A stretch of DNA of 21,823 bases, taken from assembly GCF_946479715.1 (NCBI RefSeq), contig NZ_CAMLHF010000088.1:1-21823 (forward strand), in the 5' to 3' direction. Made by a program: the position numbers and the translations under genes. Below the pieces are notes generated by a model. The model was given only the letters and a program-made list of their open reading frames with translations, had not been told where the DNA came from and searched no databases. This stretch comes from an uncultured Pedobacter sp. Its GTDB lineage: Bacteria; Bacteroidota; Bacteroidia; Sphingobacteriales; Sphingobacteriaceae. Below are positions 15,100 to 21,823 of this stretch, piece by piece; position 1 is the stretch's first letter, and each line of letters opens with the position of its first letter.

Positions 15100-17334
15100 A
15101 TGAAGACCAGACTAACCAAATGGGTGATGCTCGGCGTACTGCTAATCAGTTCATTATCCATGTATGCTCAGTTCAATATCATTCCTCTTCCATCAAGTAT
15201 CAAAGAAAACGGAGCCTCATTTACACTTAACGGTCAAACAAAAATATATTACGAGAAAGGCTTAAAACAACAGGCAGAACTGCTTTATGCAGCATTATCG
15301 CCTGCAACTGGTTTTGATTTCGAGGTTTCAGATCAGCAAAAAGCTGCAAAAAATATAATCGTGCTAAAGGTTAGCAAAGGTGGTATTCCACTAGCCAAAA
15401 CCGATGCACTAAATAAAGAAAGCTATAAGCTAAGCGTTAAAAACGACGTAATAACCATTGAAGGTACTAGCCCTGTTGGCGTTTTTTACGGTACACAAAC
15501 CCTGTTACAGATGCTGCCTGCAGAGATTTATAACAAACAACTTCAACGAAAAACCAATTGGAAAATTAAAGGAGCAGAAATTGCAGATGCACCCTCTTAT
15601 GAATGGAGGGGAATGATGCTTGATGTTGCCCGTTATTTCTTTGGAAAGCATTTCGTGCTTAAGTTTATCGAGATGATGGCGATGTATAAAATGAACGTTT
15701 TACATTTCCACCTTACAGACGATGCCGGATGGCGCTTAGAAATAAAAAAATATCCAAAACTGACTTCTGTAGGCGCATGGCGAGGCGAGGGTGCAGAACG
15801 TACCGGCGGCTACTACACCCAGGAAGATATTAAAGAAATAGTAGCTTACGCTACTGCCAGAAACGTAGATGTTATACCTGAGATTGAAGTACCTGCCCAT
15901 GCTTTGGCATCGATAGCCGCTTACCCAGATTTATGCTGTACCGGTGAACAATACACCGTTCAAACTCAACATTCTATCAGCAAAGAGATTTACTGCGTTG
16001 GTAAAGAATCTACTTTTGAATTTCTTTCCGATGTGTTTAAAGAAACCTTTGCGTTGTTCCCTTCTAAATACATCCATATAGGTGGCGATGAAGCCCAATA
16101 TGACCGTTGGAAAACCTGTCCACATTGCCAAAAAAGAAAGAAAGAACTTGGTGTTCAAACAGAAAAAGAGATGCAGGTTTATTTTAACCAGCGCATCCAG
16201 AAAATGGTAAAAGGATATGGCAAGACGATTGTTGGATGGGACGAGATCATTGAAGATGGTTTAAAAGATAAAGCTGTTGGCATGATCTGGCACGATCAGA
16301 AAAAAGCATTTAAAGCATCAGAAGCCGGTCATTATTCAGTAATGGCATTAACCGGCTATTGCTATTTTGACGTTGCAGAAAGCAACATCCCGGGCGAGGT
16401 AAAAGCGGCAACATGGTTGCAGCCAATTTCTTTAGAAAAAGCTTACCAGTTAAACCCAATGCTCGAAGGTTTGGATCCTAAATACCGTCCGCAGATATTA
16501 GGCGCAGAGGCTACATTATGGTCAGATCAGTTTATTCACGGCACAGTGCTTCAGGAAATTGCGGCCATCAACGAAGATCGTTCAGAAAAATATTTTGAAT
16601 ACTTAACCTTCCCAAGAATGTCGGCCTTAGCCGAAGTTTGCTGGACACCACATGAAAAACAAGCATGGCCTGATTTCGAAAAAAGAATAAGAACTCATTA
16701 TAAACGTTACGACAATGCAGGTTATGGCTATCGTGTGCCTGTGCCTAAATTGATCAGCTATGAAAAAGGTGCCAACGGCTTTACCATAAAACTGGAAAGT
16801 GATGTTCAAGGCGCTGAAATCAGATACACTACTGATGGAACTCGTGCAAACGTATATTCTCCGGTTTATACACAAGCAGTAACGGTGCCTAAACTATCAG
16901 ATTTTAGTGCAATTACTGTGGTAAACCGCAATCAATACTCGCTTCCGCTTTATTTCCCTGAAAAATATGACAAGTTTAAAAAATATGGTCAATTGGTTGC
17001 CGAGTGGAAACCATCATCAGTAAAAGGAAAAGACTTTGGAACGTTTGAAATCAATGCAACCGGAAAGATCAATGAAAACGGCGAGTATGTACTTTCATTC
17101 TGGTATACAGAAGGTCATTCGCGTTTAGAGATCAAATCTGTAGAGCTTTATAAAAACGGTGTTAAGATAGCAGAGGATGTTCATGATGGTTACACCGGAT
17201 CCAGTCAGGAAAATAATCAGTACAAATTTAAAGTTGATGCTTACGAAACAGGAGCGGCCTTTACTATAAAAGCTGTGGTAAGGGGCGATGTTGACAATGA
17301 TTCGAATGGTGCTGTTTTTATTAAAAAACAGTAA
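15100..17334 (+). CDS. GH20 beta-N-acetylhexosaminidase, exported
   Basis: A 744-residue enzyme that removes terminal beta-linked GlcNAc or GalNAc by substrate-assisted catalysis. A signal peptide (MKTRLTKWVMLGVLLISSLSM, cleavage after YAQ or YA) sends it to the periplasm or outer membrane. Order: GH20b alpha/beta domain (about 25-165), catalytic barrel (about 168-520) beginning YEWRGMMLDVARYFF, with the LHFHLTDDAGWRLEI strand, VIPEIEVPAHA, and the catalytic Asp-Glu pair D330-E331 in HIGGDEAQYDRW. A chitobiase C-terminal-like beta domain follows (about 555-625, IRYTTDGTRANVYSPVY), then a last beta-rich domain (about 635-744) that I cannot name. The CPHC pair after the active site is common in Bacteroidota members. 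It stands behind two LacI-like operators and ends 9 bases before the HipA-like kinase gene, so read-through is likely. Confidence 0.95.
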   Translation: MKTRLTKWVMLGVLLISSLSMYAQFNIIPLPSSIKENGASFTLNGQTKIYYEKGLKQQAELLYAALSPATGFDFEVSDQQKAAKNIIVLKVSKGGIPLAKTDALNKESYKLSVKNDVITIEGTSPVGVFYGTQTLLQMLPAEIYNKQLQRKTNWKIKGAEIADAPSYEWRGMMLDVARYFFGKHFVLKFIEMMAMYKMNVLHFHLTDDAGWRLEIKKYPKLTSVGAWRGEGAERTGGYYTQEDIKEIVAYATARNVDVIPEIEVPAHALASIAAYPDLCCTGEQYTVQTQHSISKEIYCVGKESTFEFLSDVFKETFALFPSKYIHIGGDEAQYDRWKTCPHCQKRKKELGVQTEKEMQVYFNQRIQKMVKGYGKTIVGWDEIIEDGLKDKAVGMIWHDQKKAFKASEAGHYSVMALTGYCYFDVAESNIPGEVKAATWLQPISLEKAYQLNPMLEGLDPKYRPQILGAEATLWSDQFIHGTVLQEIAAINEDRSEKYFEYLTFPRMSALAEVCWTPHEKQAWPDFEKRIRTHYKRYDNAGYGYRVPVPKLISYEKGANGFTIKLESDVQGAEIRYTTDGTRANVYSPVYTQAVTVPKLSDFSAITVVNRNQYSLPLYFPEKYDKFKKYGQLVAEWKPSSVKGKDFGTFEINATGKINENGEYVLSFWYTEGHSRLEIKSVELYKNGVKIAEDVHDGYTGSSQENNQYKFKVDAYETGAAFTIKAVVRGDVDNDSNGAVFIKKQ

Positions 17335-17343
17335 TTTCGTGGC

Positions 17344-18141
17344 ATGAATAAAATCCATCCTCAATTGAGGACTGTTAATGTAATTCGATATGTAACGCCT
17401 TTGCGCGAAGGAGGCTCCATGCCTGCCATTGCAGAGGCCGACGACGAGTTTCTATATGTATTGAAGTTTCGGGGCGCCGGACAGGGCATAAAAGCCCTTA
17501 TTGCAGAAATTATTGGAGGCGAAATTGCCAGGGCACTTGGATTTAAAGTGCCCGAAATAGTTTTTGCAAATTTAGACGAAGCCTTTGGCCGTACCGAACC
17601 TGATGAAGAGATTCAAGACCTGCTTAAAGCCAGTATCGGCTTAAATTTAGCTTTGCACTATCTTTCTGGAGCAATAACATTCGATCCAACAGTTACTACT
17701 GTTGATACCAAATTAGCATCACAAATTGTATGGTTAGATTGTTTATTAACCAATATGGATCGTACTGCGCGCAACACCAATATGCTGATCTGGCATAAAG
17801 AGTTGTGGTTGATAGACCATGGCGCATCTTTATACTTCCATCATTCGATGCAGAATTGGGAAGAACAGGCTGTAAGGCCGTTTGCATTGGTTAAGGATCA
17901 TGTATTATTGCCGCAGGCAAGTGAGCTGGAAGAAGTTGATGCAGCGTTTAAGGCAATCCTAACTAACGAACTGATCACGTCAATTGTATCATTGATTCCA
18001 GAAGACTGGCTTAAAGATGAATCTGGTCAGGAAACTACAGAAGAACGCAGACAGGTTTATAGTCAATTCTTGATTTCAAGAGTTGCGAATTCAGAGGTTT
18101 TTGTAAAAGAAGCACAAAATGCAAGAGAGTCACTTATTTGA
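17344..18141 (+). CDS. HipA-like kinase domain protein (HipA_2 type)
   Basis: A 265-residue cytoplasmic protein resembling the short HipA-like kinase family, about 60% the length of classical HipA toxins (about 440 residues) and without an obvious N-terminal HipA subdomain. Kinase-like landmarks: VLKFRGAG with probable ATP-binding K41; E55 or E60 on the next helix; LDCLLTNMDRTARNTNML with the catalytic-loop residues D139 and N144; LIDHGASLYF with the metal-binding D158, equivalent to the DFG position. All key residues look intact, so an active Ser/Thr kinase is plausible; the target is unknown. No HipB-like helix-turn-helix partner is adjacent. Instead it overlaps a DUF3037 gene by 23 bases, a pairing I recall as recurrent. 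It starts 9 bases after the GH20 stop, where no terminator is visible. Confidence 0.85.
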   Translation: MNKIHPQLRTVNVIRYVTPLREGGSMPAIAEADDEFLYVLKFRGAGQGIKALIAEIIGGEIARALGFKVPEIVFANLDEAFGRTEPDEEIQDLLKASIGLNLALHYLSGAITFDPTVTTVDTKLASQIVWLDCLLTNMDRTARNTNMLIWHKELWLIDHGASLYFHHSMQNWEEQAVRPFALVKDHVLLPQASELEEVDAAFKAILTNELITSIVSLIPEDWLKDESGQETTEERRQVYSQFLISRVANSEVFVKEAQNARESLI

Positions 18142-18505
18142 GTACGCCGTTATTCGTGTGGTTCCAAGGGTTGAACGCGAAGAATTCATTAATGTGGGTG
18201 TGGTGCTATATTGTGCAAAACAAAAGTTTTTAAAAGCGCTGATTTCTTTAGATGAAAGCAGGTTAGAAGTATTTAAGGCTGATCTGGATTGTGATGTGCT
18301 AAAAGCCAATTTGATTGCTTTTGAGCGCATTTGTGCGGGAGAAAAGGATAGTGGGCCAATTGGTAAATTGGATGCCGCCTCGCGCTTTAGATGGCTTACT
18401 GCTACACGGAGTACTGTTGTGCAGGCATCAAAAGTACATCCCGGATTTTGTAAAGACGCAATGGAAACGCTTAATAAGCTTCACGAACAGCTTGTGCTTT
18501 TATAA
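18119..18505 (+). CDS. DUF3037 family protein
   Basis: A 128-residue soluble protein of the DUF3037 family. The family block spans most of the chain: EYAVIRVVPRVEREEFINVG, VVLYCAKQKFLKALISLDESRL, FERICAGEKDSGPIG and SRFRWLTATRSTVVQASKVHPG. The start at 18119 lies inside the end of the kinase gene, giving a 23-base overlap. Only this start keeps the conserved YAVIRVVPR block complete with a short leader, so translational coupling is likely. The stop TAA shares its last base with the ATG of the helicase gene (TAATG at 18503-18507). No catalytic function is known for the family. Proximity suggests it is the partner, regulator or substrate of the HipA-like kinase; that is inference. Confidence 0.88.
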   Translation: MQESHLFEYAVIRVVPRVEREEFINVGVVLYCAKQKFLKALISLDESRLEVFKADLDCDVLKANLIAFERICAGEKDSGPIGKLDAASRFRWLTATRSTVVQASKVHPGFCKDAMETLNKLHEQLVLL

Positions 18506-20412
18506 TGGAGTATTTTAAAAAGCTCCTCGATTTACTTAAAATTGAGCGGCAGGAAGATCTTGATTCTTACCTGCGATTGACCGCATCAGCCTCAGTAGCT
18601 GATCGTCGTGAAAACGGATTAACATGGTATCCTATTGCTATTCGTGGTTCTGAAACGGGTAGGGGCGATTACCTTACGGTTGAGGTTGAACGTACTACCC
18701 ATCATGATATTTCGCACCAGCTTAGGTTTGGTGCATCGGCAGTATTGTTCTCTAATCACGATCCTAAAAACGACAGGGTTGAAGGAACAATTAGCCACCA
18801 GAGTGGAAACAAGCTAAAAATAACACTACTAACAGAAGAACTGCCCGATTGGGCCAGCGATGGTAAATTAGGTATAGACCTGCTGTTTGACGACAATAGT
18901 TATAATGAAATGCAGAATGCGCTTAAACAAGCGCAGAAACCAAAAGAGAAAGCTGCAGATTCAGTTTTAACAGATGTATTAACCGGGCAAAAGGCACCTA
19001 CTTTTGATACCAGTTTAACAGATATTAAAATCGCCCAGCTAAACCCTGTTCAGCAAAAAGCCGTTAACAAGATCTTGCAGGCACAGGAACTTGCTATAGT
19101 TCATGGGCCGCCCGGAACAGGTAAAACAACCACACTTGTGCAGGCCATTAAGGCTTTAATTGCTAAAGATGGTCAGAAAATACTGGTGGTTGCACCAAGT
19201 AACACTGCGGTAGACTTGCTAAGTGAAAAGCTTGCCGAAGAAGGACTAAATGTATTGCGTGTGGGTAATCCGGCAAGGGTTTCTGAACGTTTGGCATCCT
19301 TAACTATGGATAGTAAAGTTGCTGAACATAGTGCAACCAAAGACCTGCGTTCGCTTAAAAAACAGGCCAATGAGTACAAGAACATGGCTCATAAGTATAA
19401 ACGCAATTTCGGTCGTGCAGAGCAGCAGCAACGCAAGGCGCTGTTTAATGAAGCACACAAAATAATGAAAGAGGTAAACAATGCAGAGCAATACATTATT
19501 GATGATGTTGTGGCAAAAGCCCAGGTCATTACTGCTACCTTAATTGGCGCCAACCATTATACCGTTAGAGACGTTAAGTATAAAACTGTTGTGATTGATG
19601 AAGCCGGACAAGCTTTGGAACCTGCTTGCTGGGTGCCAATATTAAAGGCAGAAAGGGTAGTGCTGGCCGGCGATCATTGTCAGCTGCCACCAACCATTAA
19701 ATCTACACAGGCAGCAAAAGATGGCCTTAGCAATACTTTAATGGAAAAATGCACTGCAATGCACCCAGAAGCTGTTGTTTTGTTAGAGGAGCAGTACAGA
19801 ATGAATACACAGATCATGGGCTATCCATCTTCAGTATTCTATAAAAATAAATTAACCGCACATCCCAACGTTGCCGACAGGTTGCTGTTTGCCGAAGAAT
19901 CTCCACTAGAATTTATAGATACTGCAGGTTGCGGTTTTGACGAGAAACTGGAAGGAACCAGTACCACCAACCCCGAAGAGGCCGTGTTTTTATTAAAACA
20001 TTTAACCCAACTGGTTGCTAAACTGAATGACCATTATACAGTTGCCAACTTTCCTACAATAGCCATTATTTCTCCATATAAACAACAGATCACTATACTT
20101 AATGACCTGATCACAGGATCTGAAGAACTAATGGTTTACAAAAGTAAAATCAGTATTAATACCATTGATAGTTTCCAGGGGCAGGAGCGAGACATCGTTT
20201 ACATTGGCTTAACCAGGAGCAATACCGATGGTGCAATAGGATTTTTGGCCGATACCAGAAGAATGAACGTGGCCATGACAAGGGCCAGAAAGAAGCTGGT
20301 TGTTATTGGCGATAGCGCTACACTCTCAAGATCAGCATTTTATTCTGATTTTATCAGCTATGCTGAACAATGTAACGCCTATATAAGCGCATGGGAGTTT
20401 GTCGGTTTTTAA
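18505..20412 (+). CDS. UPF1/IGHMBP2-like superfamily 1 DNA/RNA helicase
   Basis: A 635-residue ATP-dependent helicase of the SF1B UPF1-like group. Walker A is GPPGTGKTT (201-209, K207); motif Ia is VVAPSNTAVDLL; Walker B is VIDEAGQALEP (D365-E366, the DEAG form typical of this group); motif III is LAGDHCQLPPT (D390); motif IV region is LEEQYRMNTQIMGYPS; motif V is TIDSFQGQERDIVYIG (D555 to E561); motif VI is RRMNVAMTRARKKL (R585 onward). The first ~170 residues contain the beta-barrel 1B-like insert, and a basic helical stretch (about 265-320) lies between motifs Ia and II. Length is normal for bacterial IGHMBP2-like proteins. The gene starts on the last base of the DUF3037 stop, so it is coupled to the kinase-DUF3037 pair. 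It could be a general DNA or RNA repair helicase or part of a dedicated system. Confidence 0.94.
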   Translation: MEYFKKLLDLLKIERQEDLDSYLRLTASASVADRRENGLTWYPIAIRGSETGRGDYLTVEVERTTHHDISHQLRFGASAVLFSNHDPKNDRVEGTISHQSGNKLKITLLTEELPDWASDGKLGIDLLFDDNSYNEMQNALKQAQKPKEKAADSVLTDVLTGQKAPTFDTSLTDIKIAQLNPVQQKAVNKILQAQELAIVHGPPGTGKTTTLVQAIKALIAKDGQKILVVAPSNTAVDLLSEKLAEEGLNVLRVGNPARVSERLASLTMDSKVAEHSATKDLRSLKKQANEYKNMAHKYKRNFGRAEQQQRKALFNEAHKIMKEVNNAEQYIIDDVVAKAQVITATLIGANHYTVRDVKYKTVVIDEAGQALEPACWVPILKAERVVLAGDHCQLPPTIKSTQAAKDGLSNTLMEKCTAMHPEAVVLLEEQYRMNTQIMGYPSSVFYKNKLTAHPNVADRLLFAEESPLEFIDTAGCGFDEKLEGTSTTNPEEAVFLLKHLTQLVAKLNDHYTVANFPTIAIISPYKQQITILNDLITGSEELMVYKSKISINTIDSFQGQERDIVYIGLTRSNTDGAIGFLADTRRMNVAMTRARKKLVVIGDSATLSRSAFYSDFISYAEQCNAYISAWEFVGF

Positions 20413-20422
20413 TCACTTAAAC

Positions 20423-20455
20423 AATGAAATTAGCAGGATTGTGATTAATTTCATT
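20423..20455. terminator. AT-rich stem-loop after the helicase gene, possible terminator
   Basis: AATGAAATTA at 20423-20432 pairs perfectly with TAATTTCATT at 20446-20455 around a 13-base loop, beginning 10 bases after the helicase stop. The stem is AT-rich and only a short mixed T-run (TTCTTT) follows, so it is a weak terminator candidate. It would separate the helicase operon from the cysteine genes. Confidence 0.5.
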
Positions 20456-20487
20456 TCTTTACACTAAAATCAAACATCACTCTTAAA

Positions 20488-21297
20488 ATGAACGAGGAAT
20501 TTTATCTTCATATATATAATAAACAGCTTCAAATTGAGGCTGTACCATCCAATCACGAAGTTGCTGAATGGGCAATGAATTTGATGAATTTGTTGTATCC
20601 AGAGCGTTTAACCTCTCCTGATTATTCAATTAATGAGATTAAGCGTTTCTTTTTAAAGCAAGAAAAAGAGCTGGTAAGAATATTAAATGCCACTAAAGCC
20701 TGCGAACATAGTGATAATGAAGCGATAGCCAGAAAGATTTTTGAGAGCGTACCGGAGTTGTATAGAAGAATGAATACAGATATTTCTGCAATTCTGGAGG
20801 GCGATCCGGCTGCTAAAAGTGAGTTTGAAATCATCAGAAGTTACCCTGGTTTCCTTGCAATTGCGTTGTATAGAATTGCGCACGCTTTGTTACAAGCCGA
20901 AATTCCTATTGTACCCAGAATCCTTACAGAATATGCACATTCCATTACCGGTATAGATATTCACCCCGGTGCGGTAATAGGCGAATATCTTTATATCGAC
21001 CACGGTACGGGCCTTGTTATTGGAGAAACTACCATTATCGGGAATTACGTAAAGCTATATCAAGGCGTAACCCTTGGGGCGCTTAGTGTAGAGAAATATA
21101 TGGTGGGCATTAAAAGGCACCCAACAATAGAAGATCATGTAATTATTTATTCGGGCGCAACCATTTTAGGTGGCGATACAGTTATCGGGCACGATTGTAT
21201 CATTGGCGGAAACGTTTGGTTAACCAAAAGCGTGCCTCCACATTCAACCGTATATCATCAGTCGGCAGTTAAGGTTATCGAAACCAAGCAACCTTAA
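20488..21297 (+). CDS. cysE: Serine O-acetyltransferase
   Basis: A 269-residue cytoplasmic enzyme that transfers acetyl from acetyl-CoA to L-serine, the first committed step of cysteine synthesis. An N-terminal helical part (about 1-130) precedes a left-handed beta-helix of hexapeptide repeats (about 145-255). Active-site residues align with E. coli CysE: D157 (TGIDIHPGAVIG), H172 (IDHGTGLVIGET) and H211 (IKRHPTIEDHV). The chain follows the longer EpsC/SAT layout, and the C-terminus ends soon after the VPPHSTVYHQSAVKVI coil without the Ile tail of E. coli CysE, so complex formation with the synthase by that tail is uncertain. The cysteine synthase gene follows 50 bases later on the same strand. 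The 75-base gap upstream holds an AT-rich hairpin and probably the promoter. Confidence 0.95.
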   Translation: MNEEFYLHIYNKQLQIEAVPSNHEVAEWAMNLMNLLYPERLTSPDYSINEIKRFFLKQEKELVRILNATKACEHSDNEAIARKIFESVPELYRRMNTDISAILEGDPAAKSEFEIIRSYPGFLAIALYRIAHALLQAEIPIVPRILTEYAHSITGIDIHPGAVIGEYLYIDHGTGLVIGETTIIGNYVKLYQGVTLGALSVEKYMVGIKRHPTIEDHVIIYSGATILGGDTVIGHDCIIGGNVWLTKSVPPHSTVYHQSAVKVIETKQP

Positions 21298-21347
21298 AAA
21301 TTCAGTCTTTAATAAAATTGTAAATCAGAGAAAAGCGTAGTTTAATA

Positions 21348-21823
21348 ATGGGAAATATTGTTGAGTTTGTTGGAAACACACCACTTGTAGAAATTCAGAG
21401 GTTACATACTAATCCGAACGTTAAAATTTTTGCCAAGCTGGAAGGGAACAATCCCGGAGGCAGTGTAAAAGATAGGGCAGCATTAAACATGATCCGCAGT
21501 GCAATGGATCGCGGAGACATCAAAAAAGGGACAAAACTGATTGAAGCCACAAGCGGAAATACAGGTATTGCTTTAGCTATGATTGCATCTATTTACGATC
21601 TGGAAATTGAGCTGGTAATGCCTTCTAATTCAACACGCGAACGTACCCTGACTATGGAAGCATATGGAGCAAAGGTTACTTTGCTTGAATCTATTGAAGT
21701 ATGCAGAGATTACGCAGAGGAGAAAGGTGCACAGCCGGGTTATTTCTTATTAAACCAGTTTTCTAATCCTGATAACTACCTGGCCCATTATAAAACCACC
21801 GGTCCTGAGATCTGGAAAGATAC
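21348..21823 (+). CDS. cysM: Cysteine synthase B, N-terminal part (cut by window end)
   Basis: The first 158 codons of a PLP-dependent O-acetylserine sulfhydrylase, which converts O-acetylserine and sulfide (or thiosulfate) to cysteine; a full enzyme is about 290-300 residues. Seen: IVEFVGNTPLVEIQRL at the start; the PLP lysine K41 in NPGGSVKDRAA (same number as in E. coli CysM); the substrate loop EATSGNTGIALAMIA (T68 to G73); MPSNSTRERTLTMEAYGA. The STRERTLTMEAYGA segment resembles CysM more than CysK, so the B-type name is preferred with moderate certainty. The reading frame is open to the last base of the window. It follows the serine acetyltransferase gene, so substrate producer and user are co-expressed. 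Confidence 0.9.
   Translation, partial: MGNIVEFVGNTPLVEIQRLHTNPNVKIFAKLEGNNPGGSVKDRAALNMIRSAMDRGDIKKGTKLIEATSGNTGIALAMIASIYDLEIELVMPSNSTRERTLTMEAYGAKVTLLESIEVCRDYAEEKGAQPGYFLLNQFSNPDNYLAHYKTTGPEIWKD

Noticed and set aside
17344..18505. Classical HipBA toxin-antitoxin system
   Set aside because: The kinase is of the short HipA-like type and no helix-turn-helix HipB gene is present; the partner is DUF3037, so the HipBA name would be wrong.
20413..20487. Cysteine-responsive riboswitch or leader before the serine acetyltransferase gene
   Set aside because: The 75-base gap is too short and shows only one AT-rich hairpin, with no conserved aptamer-like core.

Overview
The window looks like chromosomal DNA of a Bacteroidota bacterium, most likely Sphingobacteriaceae (Pedobacter-like). 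The pointers are a SusC/SusD pair, lipoproteins of Bacteroidota type, many exported glycoside hydrolases (GH97, GH99-like, GH78, GH20), modest GC content and weak Shine-Dalgarno signals. The genus is inferred from gene content only. The left edge is not genomic: bases 1-50 are an Illumina P7/index/TruSeq adapter tail, so this is a contig end and the first gene is cut by the assembly.

Region 1 (51-12374) is a polysaccharide-utilisation region. It holds the C-terminal part of a SusC-type TonB-dependent transporter, a SusD-type glycan-binding lipoprotein, a stem-loop, and a SusB-like inverting GH97 alpha-glucosidase. A housekeeping nicotinate phosphoribosyltransferase (pncB) follows. Next comes a probable co-transcribed run of an exported NIPSNAP-family protein, a GH71/99-like hydrolase and a DUF2264 protein. 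A GH78 alpha-L-rhamnosidase on the minus strand converges on DUF2264, with only 8 bases between the two stop codons. The set suggests a glycan carrying alpha-glucosyl and rhamnosyl residues, but the substrate cannot be named from sequence.

Region 2 (12451-14765) holds idi (isoprenoid precursor isomerase), fabV (enoyl-ACP/CoA reductase) and a cysteine-rich lipoprotein of unknown function.

Region 3 (14766-15099) is the only long gene-free stretch. It contains small palindromes, a perfect 30-bp inverted repeat that looks like a REP/BIME-type element, a strong intrinsic terminator, and two LacI-type operator-like palindromes 22 bp apart.

Region 4 (15100-20412) starts with an exported GH20 beta-N-acetylhexosaminidase. 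Nine bases later begins a tightly coupled trio: a short HipA-like kinase, a DUF3037 protein (23-base overlap) and a UPF1/IGHMBP2-like SF1 helicase (1-base overlap). This kinase-DUF3037-helicase trio is the best candidate for an undescribed system here.

Region 5 (20488-end) is the cysteine biosynthesis pair of serine acetyltransferase and cysteine synthase B. The second gene runs off the right edge. No tRNA, rRNA, CRISPR array, insertion sequence or prophage gene was seen.
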